Source: CAWAND01 sp963727915
GTDB lineage: Bacteria > Chloroflexota > Anaerolineae > Anaerolineales > E44-bin32
DNA length: 64,000 nucleotides
Direction of reading: 5' to 3'
NCBI GenBank assembly: GCA_963727915.1
Contig: CAVSID010000001.1
Coordinates: 930,001 to 994,000 of the forward strand
Part shown: positions 18,172-27,236 of the stretch, piece after piece
Layout: each line of letters begins with the position of its first letter
Position numbering within the stretch: the first letter of the stretch is position 1
The notes under the pieces: model-generated
What the model saw: only the letters and a program-made list of their open reading frames with translations
Database searches by the model: none
Told to the model about the DNA's origin: nothing
Translations under genes and position numbers: made by a program

Positions 18172-18946
18172 ATGACTTTCGACATCATTCGAACTGAGAC
18201 AAAGGACGGGGTGGGTGTGATCTACTTCAACCGCCCAAAGGCTCTGAATGCCTTGAACGGTCCATTGATGGTTGAGCTGGTCCAGGCGTTGGAGGATTTC
18301 GACAAAGACCCCTCCATCGGTGCTGCGGTCGTCACTGGAGATGAGCGAGCCTTCGCCGCAGGCGCCGACATCAAGGAGATGGCTGAGGCGTCCGCCCTGG
18401 AAATGCTCCAGGCGGACCGGATCGCCCAATGGGATCGATTGCGCAAGATCGCTATTCCGATAGTGGCGGCGGTGTCAGGCTGGTGCCTTGGTGGGGGCAA
18501 TGAGCTGGCCATGGCGTGCGACATGATCGTGGCATCGGAAAGCGCGCGTTTCGGACAGCCCGAGATCAACCTGGGCGTTATCCCCGGTGCGGGCGGCACC
18601 CAGAGGCTGACGCGGGCTGTCGGAAAAGCGGTGGCGATGGAGGTGATTCTCAACAACCGCGTGCTGACCGCTGAAGAGGCCTACCGCTGGGGCCTGGTCA
18701 ACCGGGTCGTTCCGGTCGAAACGTACCTCGAAGAAGCCATCGCCCTGGCAGCCGAAATCGCCGCCAGGGCGCCAACCGCCGTCCGACTTGGCAAGGAGAT
18801 GATCAACCACGCCTTTGAGGCTCCGTTGGCCGATGGCCTGGCGGATGAGCGGCGCATCATTCTATTTCCTATTCAGCACCGAGGATCAGAAAGAAGGCAT
18901 GCGGGCTTTCATCGACAAGCGTCCACCCGATTGGAAAGGCAAATGA
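18172..18946 (+). CDS. Enoyl-CoA hydratase/isomerase (one apparent frameshift near the 3' end)
   Basis: About 258 residues when joined. Crotonase signatures are 'YFNRPKALNALN', 'FAAGADIKEM' (oxyanion hole), 'SGWCLGGGNELAMACD' and 'PEINLGVIPGAGGTQRL', including both catalytic Glu residues. This supports hydration of 2-enoyl-CoA in beta-oxidation. Near 18860 the frame changes; the new frame ends 'TEDQKEGMRAFIDKRPPDWK', the expected C-terminus. A second crotonase is at 21720. Confidence 0.92.
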
Positions 18947-18977
18947 ACCCCGGCTCGGCCAAGCGAGGCAGACAGCA

Positions 18978-19801
18978 GTGACTGATCCGCGATCGGGCGC
19001 AGTGACCTATCGGGACTTCGTCGGGGCATTCCGGTCCCTTGGATTGGGGAACAAGAGCCGGGTCATCGTCCATGCGTCTGTCTCGGCCTTTGGGGAGGTC
19101 TCCGGTGGCCCTGAGGCAATGCTCGGAGCGATCCTGTCCACATTCCAGACGGTGATTGTTCCCACCTTCACCACCCGATGCATGCTGATCGCCCCCGACG
19201 GGCCCGAAGACAATGCCATCACGCCACAGGAAGCGCAGCTCGACAGCAGCCAGGCGGAGTTCTACGATCCGGATCTGCCGGCCGATCGGGCGATAGGCAG
19301 GGTTGCCGAAGGCCTGCGCACTCCAGCCTCAGGCCAGGCGCTCCGCCCATCCGCTGCTGTCATTTGCGGGAATCAACGCAGAATCCTTCCTCGAGGCGCA
19401 AACAGTGGATGATCCGTGGGATATTATCGGCGCCTTGGCCGATGCCGATGGCGACCTGGTGCTGATGGGCGTTGACCACCGATCCGACGTCAGCTTGCAC
19501 TATGCCGAGGCACGTGCCGGGCGTCGGCAGTTCACCCGCTGGGCGCTGACGCGAGGCGGCATCGTGGCCTGCCCCGGGTGGGCAGGCTGCCGGGATGGGT
19601 TTGGGGTCATTGGAGAACGTCTGGGTGGGCTCGCGGGCCGGGTCGAGGTGCGGCGCGGGATGGGTCGAGACCGTTCCGCTGCGCGATCTGATCAACCTGA
19701 CCATGGGTTGGATTCACGAGGACCCGCAGGCGCTTCTGTGCGACCGGCCGAGCTGCGCCACCTGCCGGGCCGTGAGGGCAACGCTCGACACCGCTCCGTA
19801 A
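18978..19801 (+). CDS. AAC(3)-family N-acetyltransferase-fold protein (two or more apparent frameshifts)
   Basis: Begins at GTG 18978. 'RVIVHASVSAFGEVSGGPEAML' and 'VIVPTFTT' match the N-terminal part of the aminoglycoside 3-N-acetyltransferase (Antibiotic_NAT) fold. After a frame change near 19335, 'RRSAHPLLSFAGIN' carries the catalytic His-Pro motif and 'VLMGVDHRSDVSLHYAEA' the acetyl-CoA region. A second change lies near 19580. The C-terminus holds a Cys pair, 'CDRPSCATC', not usual in the family. Many environmental members do not act on antibiotics, so no resistance is inferred. Confidence 0.75.
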
Positions 19802-19882
19802 CAGGCGGCTGCACAGGGACTTCCTACGGTGTATGCACGATCCGGTCCGTGCGATGGCGACGACTAGCGATGAGGCTTGAAC

Positions 19883-21094
19883 ATGCGATCGATATTCGTT
19901 GAGAAGAATCTCCCCAAAATGCTGGCAGTCAAGCTGCTGCGGTCCGTGTGGCACGATGTGATTTGGAGCCCCCTCTCGCCAGCCAAGGTCATCGACCTGC
20001 CCGAGCCCGAGCTCCCGGGTCCGGCGTGGTTGCGCGTGCGCAATGTACAGTGTGGGATCTGCGCCTCCGACTTATCGTTGCTGATGGTCAAAGTCGATCC
20101 CGGCGTGGCGCCGGCCGCTCTGCCAGGCAACACGCGTTTCTACTTGGGGCACGAGGTCATCGGCGAGGTAATCGAAATTGGCGAAGGCGCGTCTCAATTC
20201 AAGGTGGGCGATCGCGTGGTGATGGAGTCGCGTTTCACGGGGCCCACCTGCTTCACCCAGGGGATTGATCCGCCCTGCCGCTACTGTGCCAGCGGGCAGA
20301 CACGCCTGTGCGAAAACGCGTCGATGGGGCTGGGCCCATCGGGGGTCGGGGGCGGATGGGGCGACGGGTACATCGCTCACGAATCGGAGGTCTACCGCGT
20401 CCCGGACGACCTCGACGACGACAAGTCTTCCCTGATCGAGCCCATGTCGGTTGCCCTGCACGGCGTGCTCCGTGCGACGCCCGAAGACGGGCAGCGCGTG
20501 CTGGTCATTGGGGCTGGCATTATTGGATTGCTCACAGTGCAGGCGGTCAAGGTCGTGGCGCCCGGCGCCCACCTGACCGTGATGGCGCGCTACCCCCACC
20601 AGGTCGAAGCCGCTCGGCGGTTGGGGGCAGATGAGGTCATCGCCGAAGGTGACCTGTACGAAGCAGTCGCCCGGGTCACGGACGGCAAACTGTATCGCGC
20701 GCCGATGAACAGGGGCATGATCCTGGGCGGATTCGACCGCATCTACGATTGCGTGGGGAGCCGGGATACGATCTTTGATGGGTTGCGCTGGACCAGGGCT
20801 GGCGGGTCGTTCGTGATGGTTGGCATCAGCCTCGGCGAACTCAGCATCGATCTCAACCCGGTCTGGTATCAGGAGGTTGACCTGATCGGCTCCCATACAT
20901 TTGGGGTGGAGACGTGGCGCGGCCGGCGGGCCCACACATTTGAGCTGGTGACCGAGATGTTCCAGGAGGGCGTTCTGACCGACGAGGGCCTCATCACCCA
21001 CCGTTTTCCGTTTGAGGATTACAAACGAGCCATTGCGACGGCAGTCGACAAACGGACCGGGGCGATAAAGGTAGCCTTCGACTATCACCATTGA
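19883..21094 (+). CDS. Zinc-dependent MDR alcohol dehydrogenase
   Basis: 403 residues from the ATG at 19883. 'CGICASDLSLL' provides the catalytic zinc Cys, and 'GHEVIGEVIEIG' the His-Glu. The structural zinc lobe is unusual: 'CRYCASGQTRLCEN' gives three of the four usual Cys. The Rossmann motif 'VLVIGAGIIGLLTVQA' is near residue 213. 'YDCVGSRDTIFDGL' and 'GAIKVAFDYHH' complete the fold. It likely oxidises an alcohol or polyol with NAD(P), but the substrate is not identified. A GC-rich hairpin follows at 21132-21153. Confidence 0.87.
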   Translation: MRSIFVEKNLPKMLAVKLLRSVWHDVIWSPLSPAKVIDLPEPELPGPAWLRVRNVQCGICASDLSLLMVKVDPGVAPAALPGNTRFYLGHEVIGEVIEIGEGASQFKVGDRVVMESRFTGPTCFTQGIDPPCRYCASGQTRLCENASMGLGPSGVGGGWGDGYIAHESEVYRVPDDLDDDKSSLIEPMSVALHGVLRATPEDGQRVLVIGAGIIGLLTVQAVKVVAPGAHLTVMARYPHQVEAARRLGADEVIAEGDLYEAVARVTDGKLYRAPMNRGMILGGFDRIYDCVGSRDTIFDGLRWTRAGGSFVMVGISLGELSIDLNPVWYQEVDLIGSHTFGVETWRGRRAHTFELVTEMFQEGVLTDEGLITHRFPFEDYKRAIATAVDKRTGAIKVAFDYHH

Positions 21095-21131
21095 TCGGGA
21101 AGACCGTGTCGCCGGCGAGGGTGAAATCGGA

Positions 21132-21153
21132 CCCCCCGGCGCCATCCGGGGGG
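21132..21153 (+). terminator. GC-rich hairpin after the MDR dehydrogenase
   Basis: CCCCCCGG (21132-21139) pairs with CCGGGGGG (21146-21153), loop CGCCAT. It lies 38 nt after the stop and has no strong T tract, so its efficiency is uncertain. Confidence 0.5.
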
Positions 21154-21235
21154 CCTTCCGGTGCGGTTTCGCCGCAGGGGGATTGTGGTAAGATTCCCGC
21201 GTCCTGGAACCGTAGTGCAGGACGATGAGGATCCA

Positions 21236-21625
21236 ATGGCCGAGCCCGAGAAAATCACAATCATCGAAGGACCCCCCCCAACATTCGAACTCGTCAGCGA
21301 TGGCTCACTGATCAGCCTGACGGAAGGCCCGTCCCCCTACCAGGTGGCGCGCTGTCGGCTGCGGACCTTCGACGGACCCGCACTGGTCGAACGCTGCTAC
21401 CGGGCGTGGCGCGCCAGACAGAGCATTTCGCTTGAATACCGCAGCGAAGACGGACTGACCCAGGAGGCCACTATTGTTGCCATCCGTTGGGAGGAGGAGG
21501 ACGATGGGCAGGTACTGTTGGTGTGGGTCCGCCTCCCCGATAACGAGATAGAGATCGAATTGGATTTCGATTTCGAAGACGACGAAGACGACGATTGGCC
21601 GGGGGATCCCGGCGAAATCTGGTAA
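21236..21625 (+). CDS. Acidic small protein of unknown function
   Basis: 129 residues from the ATG at 21236. No family recognised. The body alternates strands ('ARCRLRTFDGPALVERCYRA', 'SLEYRSEDGLTQEATIVAIR', 'LLVWVRLPDNEIEIELDF'), suggesting a beta-rich fold. The C-terminal 20 residues are almost all Asp/Glu. It is cytosolic, with no TM segment. A TAAGAT box at 21189 may be its -10 element, and a terminator hairpin lies 12 nt after the stop, so the gene is probably monocistronic. Confidence 0.7.
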   Translation: MAEPEKITIIEGPPPTFELVSDGSLISLTEGPSPYQVARCRLRTFDGPALVERCYRAWRARQSISLEYRSEDGLTQEATIVAIRWEEEDDGQVLLVWVRLPDNEIEIELDFDFEDDEDDDWPGDPGEIW

Positions 21626-21637
21626 CTTGTCCAACCA

Positions 21638-21662
21638 ACGGGCGCCGCAACCGGGCGCCCGT
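21638..21662 (+). terminator. Intrinsic terminator-like hairpin
   Basis: ACGGGCGCC (21638-21646) pairs with GGCGCCCGT (21654-21662), 9 bp, 7-nt loop, 12 nt after the upstream stop codon. Only a weak T-rich tail follows. Confidence 0.6.
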
Positions 21663-21719
21663 TCTGCATCCCCGCTAAGCCTCGTTTCTCCCCGCCCTGG
21701 TTAAGAAGAGGTCGCCGCC

Positions 21720-22505
21720 ATGACTGAGTATGAAACCCTACACGTCACCCAGGCCAACGGCGTATTGAAGGTGGTTCTCGATCGCCCCAAAGCCAATGCC
21801 TTCAATCAAACCATGGTTGACGAAGTGATCTCGGTCCTCAAGTCGGCAGAACGCGACAGTCAGGTCCGCTGCCTGCTCTTGACGGGAGCGGGCCGGATTT
21901 TCAGCGCCGGCCAGGATCTGGGTGCCCTGGGTCAGGTCGATGGCAAGGTGTCGTTCCGATCGCATCTGGAGAAGACTTACAACCCTATTGTTCTGCGGAT
22001 GCGCGGCCTGGAAAAGCCGATCGTAGGTGCCATCAATGGGCCGGCCGCCGGGGCCGGGCTTGGCATCGCGCTGGCGACCGACATCCGGCTGGCTTCGGAC
22101 CAAGCCCGGTTCGTTTTCGGTTTCAGCGGGATCGGCCTGACGACCAATTCCGGCACCTCGCTCTCGCTGCCGCGCTTAATTGGTCTGGCGCGGGCAAGCT
22201 ACATGGCCTTCACGAACGAGCCGGTCAACGCCCAAGTCGCCTTGGCTTGGGGACTGGTGAACCAGGTGATTCCTGCGGACGATCTGGCGGCCGAGGCCGA
22301 GTCCCTGGCGTCCAGGCTGGCTGAAGGTCCGACCCGTTCGATTGGCTTGACCAAGCGCGCCTTCAACCGGGCCGTCTTTCCCGACCTGGCAGATGCCCTT
22401 GATTACGAAGCCCATCTTCAGGAGATCGCAGGCCGGACCGAAGACCACGCCGAAGGCGTGGCCGCCTTCAAAGAAAAACGTCCACCCGCGTTCAAGGGCG
22501 TCTGA
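21720..22505 (+). CDS. Enoyl-CoA hydratase/isomerase family protein (PaaG-like)
   Basis: 261 residues. 'VLDRPKANAFNQ', 'FSAGQDLGAL' (oxyanion loop) and 'NGPAAGAGLGIALATD' mark a crotonase. At the position of the second catalytic Glu it has 'FSGIGLTTNSGTSLSLPRL', closer to PaaG and related isomerases that use Asp or lack the Glu. It may be a 2-(1,2-epoxyphenyl)acetyl-CoA isomerase or an enoyl-CoA isomerase. No paa genes are near. A copy of the recurrent palindrome begins 14 nt after the stop. Confidence 0.88.
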   Translation: MTEYETLHVTQANGVLKVVLDRPKANAFNQTMVDEVISVLKSAERDSQVRCLLLTGAGRIFSAGQDLGALGQVDGKVSFRSHLEKTYNPIVLRMRGLEKPIVGAINGPAAGAGLGIALATDIRLASDQARFVFGFSGIGLTTNSGTSLSLPRLIGLARASYMAFTNEPVNAQVALAWGLVNQVIPADDLAAEAESLASRLAEGPTRSIGLTKRAFNRAVFPDLADALDYEAHLQEIAGRTEDHAEGVAAFKEKRPPAFKGV

Positions 22506-22519
22506 ACGTCACAACCCAT

Positions 22520-22537
22520 TTGTGAAAGTATTCACAA
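22520..22537 (+). repeat. Recurrent 18-bp palindrome, copy B (perfect)
   Basis: TTGTGAA-AGTA-TTCACAA, both half-sites perfect. It is 14 nt after a plus-strand stop and about 100 nt before the short lipoprotein-like ORF at 22637. TAAGCT lies 17 nt downstream of TTGTGA, so it could also act as an embedded promoter. Confidence 0.8.
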
Positions 22538-22636
22538 TCAAGTAAGCTCGTTGTCGCTGGGTGGTTGCAGCGTCTCATGCAACCATGGTCCGGCCCATGG
22601 GCACGGTCGGCTACGAACGATGGAGAATGAGGCGCC

Positions 22637-22774
22637 ATGCGATCCTCCATGGCTTCTGCCGCATTGGCGCTTGCATTTCTTTTGGCCGCGTGCGCTGGCA
22701 CCCACCGCCAGCCCAAGGCTACCCAAGCGTGTCCTGATAATCAAGACGCCCCCGGGGAAACCGGGGGCGTCTGA
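22637..22774 (+). CDS. Short lipoprotein-like peptide, possibly truncated
   Basis: 45 residues, too short for a usual gene call. The N-terminus is a clear type II signal: positively charged 'MRSS', a hydrophobic Ala/Leu core and lipobox 'LLAAC' with Cys19. Only 26 residues follow, and the last 10 are encoded by an inverted repeat that looks like a terminator. It may be a genuine small lipoprotein or the remnant of a larger one. No strong ribosome-binding site; 'GAATGAGG' is about 6 nt upstream. Confidence 0.45.
   Translation: MRSSMASAALALAFLLAACAGTHRQPKATQACPDNQDAPGETGGV
22745..22771. terminator. Bidirectional hairpin at convergent gene ends
   Basis: GACGCCCCCGG (22745-22755) pairs with CCGGGGGCGTC (22761-22771), 11 bp perfect, loop GGAAA. 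It lies 31 bases beyond the metG stop on the other strand and overlaps the end of the short lipoprotein ORF. Confidence 0.65.
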
Positions 22775-22801
22775 TATCGGTCAACGGCTATCGGCTACCC
22801 G

Positions 22802-24578
22802 CTACCCGCCGGCGCGCATCCGAGCCTGCTCGGCCTCGGCCGTGTCCGGTTCGAGCTTGACGTACAGCGGCTTGGGCTCGGCCAGACGCTGCCCCGGGGG
22901 GAGGTGGCCGGGAGCCCACTCGCCGCTGGCTTGCGCCGGATCGTAGGTCAAGATGTCGTGCGGCCGGTCACCCTCCTCGACTGTCTCAATTCTGGTTTGA
23001 CCGAAGAGTGATGTCTCATACCCCAGAGCCCGGTGAAGCCGTTCGGAGCTGAAGGGTAGATAAGGCGAGAACAGGACTTTCAGGTGGTCGATAGCCTGCA
23101 GGGCCGAGTAGACGGTCCGTGCCGCGGCCGCCTTGTCGTCTTTCACCACTGAAAACCACGGCGAGCGGTCCAGGTAGCCGTTGACCTCTCTGGCCAGGGC
23201 AAGGGCTTCCTGCAGGCCGGCCCGCAGGTGGACGGCTTCGATCTCGGCGCCGACCTTGTCGAACCCGGACGCCACACGGGCCAGCAGGGCACGATCTTCC
23301 GGTCCCAGCTCGCCGGGATCGGGCACGTGTCCTTCCCAGTGTCTGTGGGCGAAGGAGATCACCCGGTTGGCAAGGTTCCCCCAGGTGGCCACCAGCTCGT
23401 CGTTGTTCCGACTGACGAAATCCGGCCATGAGAAGTCGCTGTCCCTGGTTTCCGGCAGGACCGATGCGACGTAGAAGCGGATGGCGTCAGGGTCGTAGCG
23501 TTCGAGGAGGTCCGGCAGCCAGATGGCCCAATTGCGGCTCTTGCTGAACTGGGCGCCCTCAACGTTCATGAACTCATTGGCCGGGACATCATAGGGCAGC
23601 TGGAGGGCGCGGTCGTGATCGTCATCGTAAATGGACTTCACCCCCAGGAGCTCCGCCTGCCAGATGACCGTGTGGAAAGGGATGTTGTCCTTGCCGATGA
23701 AGCAGTAGCCGCGCGCCTCGGGGTCGTACCACCAGGCTTTCCACGCATCCGGTTCGCCGCGATTGGCCGCCCATTCGACTGAGGCCGTGAAATACCCCAT
23801 CACGGCTTCGAACCAAACGTAGAGGCGCTTGTGTTCCCAGCCATCCAACGGCACAGGGATGCCCCATTCGATATCGCGCGTCACAGGTCGTCCCTTGAGT
23901 CCAGCCTCGACATAGTTGCGGGCGAAGTTGATCACATTGGGGCGCCAGTGATCGGCATGGGTGTTGAGATAGGCGAGCAGCGGCTTGGAAAACGCCGGAA
24001 GGTCGAGGAAGTAGTGCTCCGTCTCGCGCACGATTGGCGTGCTCCCATCGGTCTTGCTCCGCGGGTCGATCAGATCCAAGGCGTCCAGTAGATTGCCACA
24101 GTTGTCGCACTGGTCGCCCGCGCGCCTCCTTGTAGCCGCAGATCGGGCAGGTGCCCTCCACGTAGCGGTCTGGAAGGAAACGACCCTCACTCTCCGAGTA
24201 GAGCTGCCGCTGAGTCTCCCGATACAGGTACCCGTTGTCGTGCAGATGGGTGAAGAAATCCTGTGCGATCCGGTGGTGGTTGAGCGTATCGGTGTGCGTG
24301 AACAAGTCGTAGCTGATGCCGATGGCCTTCTGCGTCTCAAGAAAGCGATGGTGGTAGTGCTCGAAAACCTGGCGCGGGGTCTGGCCACGCTTGTCGGCCT
24401 CCACCGTAATCGGTGTGCCGTGTGAGTCTGAGCCCGACACCATCAGGACGCGGTCTCCCTTGAGGCGGTGATAGCGCGCGAAGATGTCGGCCGGAAGATA
24501 GGCGCCGGCCAGGTGTCCGACATGCAGGTCGCCGTTGGCATACGGCCAGGCGACGGAGAGATGAATCAGGTCGGGCAT
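22802..24578 (-). CDS. metG: Methionine--tRNA ligase (one apparent frameshift)
   Basis: Start 'MPDLIHLSVAWPYANGDLHV' at 24578, with GAGG upstream. The HIGH motif is 'HVGH', and the KMSKS-like motif is 'FSKSRN' in 'EGAQFSKSRNW'. A zinc knuckle is split by a frame change near 24118: 'CPICGYKEARG' then 'DQCDNCG'. The editing-type connective peptide and 'WFEAVMGYFTAS' follow. Joined length is about 592 residues, matching a MetG without the C-terminal dimerisation domain. It charges tRNA-Met. It is preceded by a leader containing a terminator, suggesting transcription attenuation. Confidence 0.94.
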
Positions 24579-24624
24579 GTTGCCTCCTCAACCCAGGGAA
24601 AAGTCATTGCGGTCGGCGCGAGGT

Positions 24625-24656
24625 AAAAAACGAAACCGCCAGCCCGAGGCTGGCGG
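24625..24656 (-). terminator. Intrinsic terminator within the metG leader
   Basis: On the minus strand a 9-bp stem, CCGCCAGCC (plus strand 24636-24644) with GGCTGGCGG (24648-24656), has a 3-nt loop and is followed by TTTCGTTTTTT. It lies between the promoter at 24816-24845 and metG, and no other promoter is seen before metG. This suggests attenuation or readthrough control. Confidence 0.75.
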
Positions 24657-24683
24657 AGTGGCGCTGCCGGGATCTGCCGCGTG

Positions 24684-24782
24684 TCAGGCGCGGCCCTCCC
24701 CAGCCGACGGTCCTCGTCCCGCCGGCGAAGGCAGCTTGCGCATGACCATGGATCGTCCTTGCAGCTTGACCAGCGTGCTCAC
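24684..24782 (-). CDS. Candidate leader peptide or small protein ahead of metG
   Basis: 32 codons starting GTG 24782. The peptide begins 'MSTLVKLQGRSMVMRKLPSP' and ends in a Gly/Pro/Arg-rich tail just before the leader terminator. Two internal Met codons lie close together, which would fit a methionine-responsive leader, but the density is low. The ribosome-binding site is poor and the alternative antiterminator pairing has not been worked out. It may not be translated. Confidence 0.3.
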   Translation of the reverse strand: MSTLVKLQGRSMVMRKLPSPAGRGPSAGEGRA

Positions 24783-24815
24783 TCCCAACCGGGCATCTGT
24801 CCTCGTGTGCGAAGC

Positions 24816-24845
24816 AGTGTAGCACGCTCGCCAGAGGCGGGTCAA
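24816..24845 (-). promoter_or_regulatory. Promoter for metG leader transcript
   Basis: Minus strand TTGACC (24840-24845), an 18-nt spacer and TACACT (24816-24821). It gives a leader of about 230 nt before the metG start. Confidence 0.65.
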
Positions 24846-24927
24846 GCAGGGATGGGCACCGACCTACGGCGACGGATAAGAACCCAGTGTTGGGAGCTGG
24901 CCGCTGTTGCTTGCTCCGGCTCCGCGC

Positions 24928-25263
24928 TCAGGGCTCAATCGTCAACCCCTCCGCTCGCGCCGCAAGGATGAAATCGTTCACCGAGAGCCCGTCAATCTTG
25001 TGGGTCCAAATGCTGATCTGACAGTAACCCCAGCCGAAGCAGATGTCCGGGTGGTGATCCATCTCTTCCGCCAGATCGCCGACATCGTCAACGAATTCCA
25101 TGGCCTTCCCAAAGTTGTCGAACGCGAAGCGCTTTTCCAGATGGTGCCCATCCACCACGCGCCATCCCTCGGCGAGCTGTTGAGTCAGACGGTCCAGTGC
25201 CTCTCCGGTCACAGGACCGGTCATCTCCTTCACCGGCACTGGGTCTCTGTCAGCGAGACTCAT
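24928..25263 (-). CDS. phhB: 4a-hydroxytetrahydrobiopterin dehydratase (pterin-4a-carbinolamine dehydratase)
   Basis: 111 residues. 'HHLEKRFAFDNFGKAMEFV' and 'EMDHHPDICFGWG' contain the catalytic His cluster, and 'WTHKIDGLSVND' the C-terminal signature. The enzyme dehydrates 4a-hydroxytetrahydrobiopterin, or may act with molybdopterin synthesis in bacteria. No phenylalanine hydroxylase is adjacent, so the pterin role is unclear. It lies upstream of the metG leader on the same strand, separated from the fusion gene by about 90 bases. Confidence 0.9.
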   Translation of the reverse strand: MSLADRDPVPVKEMTGPVTGEALDRLTQQLAEGWRVVDGHHLEKRFAFDNFGKAMEFVDDVGDLAEEMDHHPDICFGWGYCQISIWTHKIDGLSVNDFILAARAEGLTIEP

Positions 25264-25353
25264 GCTTCACCTCCATCCTGACATGCGGTTGGTGCTCTTG
25301 GTAGATTCTAACAGTCAGAGGCTGAGAGGATGTTGCCAGGCAGAGGCGATGGA

Positions 25354-27225
25354 TCAGCCTGTGGGGGATTTGGCGCGGACGGCGTCGATGATCTCGGCCG
25401 CCAGCTCGTAGCGACCGAAGGGAGGCATCAGGTAGGTGCCCTGGACAACTCCGCGGAGAGACTCGAGCAGTTCCACGGCGATTCGCACGCCTTCTTGCGG
25501 CCCTTTGTCACCGCTGGCGTCGATGCGCGATCGGATCCCTTCCGGGATGCGGATGCCGGGAACTTCGTTGTGAAGGAAGGAGGCGTGTCGTGCGTTGTAC
25601 AGCGGCAGCATGCCCACCAGGATCGGGATCTCGGGGTCGCCGTAGCGCGCCTTGTATTCGGCCAGGAAAGCCTGGACCATCTCCGGCTCGTAGACGGGCT
25701 GGGTGAGGGCGAAATCCGCCCCGGCAACGATCTTCTTGCGGAGCAGGCGAATCTCCCGCCCCACATCCTGGGCGCCCAGGTTGAGGGCGCAGCCCACGAA
25801 GAATGATGTCGGGCCCCCGATGTCAGCGCCGGAATGGTCCACCCCGGCGTTGAAACTGTGCTTGACGAGTTTGATCAGGCCAGTGGGCACGAGATCGTAG
25901 TTATCCATCGCCTCTGGATAATCTCCGACTGCCGTCGGGTCACCCATTACAACGAACACATTGCGCACCCCAAGGGCGTGGGCTGCCAGAAGGTCACCCT
26001 GAACGCGGAGCAGGTTGCGCCCGCGGGTGGGGAAATGCAGCACGGTTTCGACATCCACCTGGTGTTGGATGAGCTGGCATACCGCCCAGGGGCTCATGCG
26101 CATACGCGCCATGGGGCTATCGGCGACGTTGATCACATCCGCCCCGGCCTCGGCCAGCATGTGGGCTCCCGCCAACACCTTGTGCGTGGAGAACCCCCGC
26201 GGAGGGTCCATCTCAACCGAGAGCACGAAGCCCTTCTGCCCAAGCTTGGTGGCGAATTGGGTCGGCTCGCTGGCTTCGGTAGGGTGGCCGTTGGTCGGGG
26301 ATTGGACCTCGTTCAGGCTGCTGTGGCTGAGGTCGACACTTGGATCGTCCAGGGCCGAGCGCATGGCAGCGATGTGTTCCGGCGTTGTGCCGCAGCAGCC
26401 GCCGATGATCAGCGCGCCGGCGCGGCGCATCGCCACAGCGTATTCGCCGAAGTAGTCGGCCGTTGCCGGGTACATGATCCGGTCGGCCACACGCTCCGGC
26501 CAACCCGCGTTGGGCATGACGGCCAGAGGCGTGTCGGGCGCCGCCTGGCGCATTTGCTCGACCAGGCGAAGCAGCTGGGCTGGCCCGCCCGAGCAATTGG
26601 CGCCGAGAACGTCGGCCCCGGCGTCCACCAGCTTGGCAGCGACGCGTCCAGCAGTGTCCCCCAACAAGGTGCGATCGTCGCGGGTGAAGGTCATCATGGC
26701 CACCACGGGCAGATCGCACACCTGTCTGGCAGCTCTGATCCCCTCGGTGATCTCGTAGGTGTCGCTGTGGGTTTCGAGGATGATCAGATCTGCCCCGGCC
26801 TCGGCCAGAGCCCCGATCTGTTCGGCGAAAACGGCCCGGGCCTGGTCCGGCTGCACACGTCCGAAAGGCGCCAGGCGGACGCCGAGCGGCCCCACACTGC
26901 CTGCGACCAGGATCTCATGGTCGGCCCCGTCGGCCGCCTTGCGGGCCAGGGCGACGGCGGAGGCGTTGATCTCCGCCACCTGCTCCTCAAGCCCATGATG
27001 TGCGAGCTTGAATCGATTGGCGCCAAAGGTATTGGTTTCCAGGATCTGGGCGCCGGCGCTGGCGTACTCCCGATGGATGGCCAGCACCAGATCGGGATCG
27101 ATCCGGTTGAGCTCGTCGAAGCAGCCGTCAAATCGTTCGCCGCGGGCGTGGAGCATGGTGCCCATGGCCCCGTCGGCCAGGATGGGTTCACCAGCGTCAA
27201 GCCAGGTCCTGAACGCGTTCGGCAT
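25354..27225 (-). CDS. Bifunctional homocysteine S-methyltransferase / 5,10-methylenetetrahydrofolate reductase
   Basis: 623 residues from the ATG at 27225; the frame is open further upstream into metE. The N-terminal half (about 1-300) is a homocysteine methyltransferase with the zinc Cys in 'GANCSGG' and the Cys pair of 'GGCCGTTPEHIA'. The C-terminal half (about 330-620) is an MTHFR-type TIM barrel: 'FVLSVEMDPPRG', 'VINVADSPMARMRMSP', 'ALTQPVYEPEMV' and 'PILVGMLPL'. The fusion (YitJ-like) would make 5-methyl-THF and move a methyl group to homocysteine. It lies just downstream of metE, apparently in the SAM-riboswitch operon. No frameshift is seen. Confidence 0.92.
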   Translation of the reverse strand: MPNAFRTWLDAGEPILADGAMGTMLHARGERFDGCFDELNRIDPDLVLAIHREYASAGAQILETNTFGANRFKLAHHGLEEQVAEINASAVALARKAADGADHEILVAGSVGPLGVRLAPFGRVQPDQARAVFAEQIGALAEAGADLIILETHSDTYEITEGIRAARQVCDLPVVAMMTFTRDDRTLLGDTAGRVAAKLVDAGADVLGANCSGGPAQLLRLVEQMRQAAPDTPLAVMPNAGWPERVADRIMYPATADYFGEYAVAMRRAGALIIGGCCGTTPEHIAAMRSALDDPSVDLSHSSLNEVQSPTNGHPTEASEPTQFATKLGQKGFVLSVEMDPPRGFSTHKVLAGAHMLAEAGADVINVADSPMARMRMSPWAVCQLIQHQVDVETVLHFPTRGRNLLRVQGDLLAAHALGVRNVFVVMGDPTAVGDYPEAMDNYDLVPTGLIKLVKHSFNAGVDHSGADIGGPTSFFVGCALNLGAQDVGREIRLLRKKIVAGADFALTQPVYEPEMVQAFLAEYKARYGDPEIPILVGMLPLYNARHASFLHNEVPGIRIPEGIRSRIDASGDKGPQEGVRIAVELLESLRGVVQGTYLMPPFGRYELAAEIIDAVRAKSPTG

Positions 27226-27236
27226 GCTCTCAGACC

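Noticed and set aside
18978..19801. Antibiotic resistance gene based on AAC(3) similarity
   Set aside because: The family includes many non-resistance members, there is no mobile element, and the frame is broken.
20072..21145. A long minus-strand open frame opposite the MDR dehydrogenase
   Set aside because: The plus-strand gene has all MDR motifs; the antisense product shows no family features.
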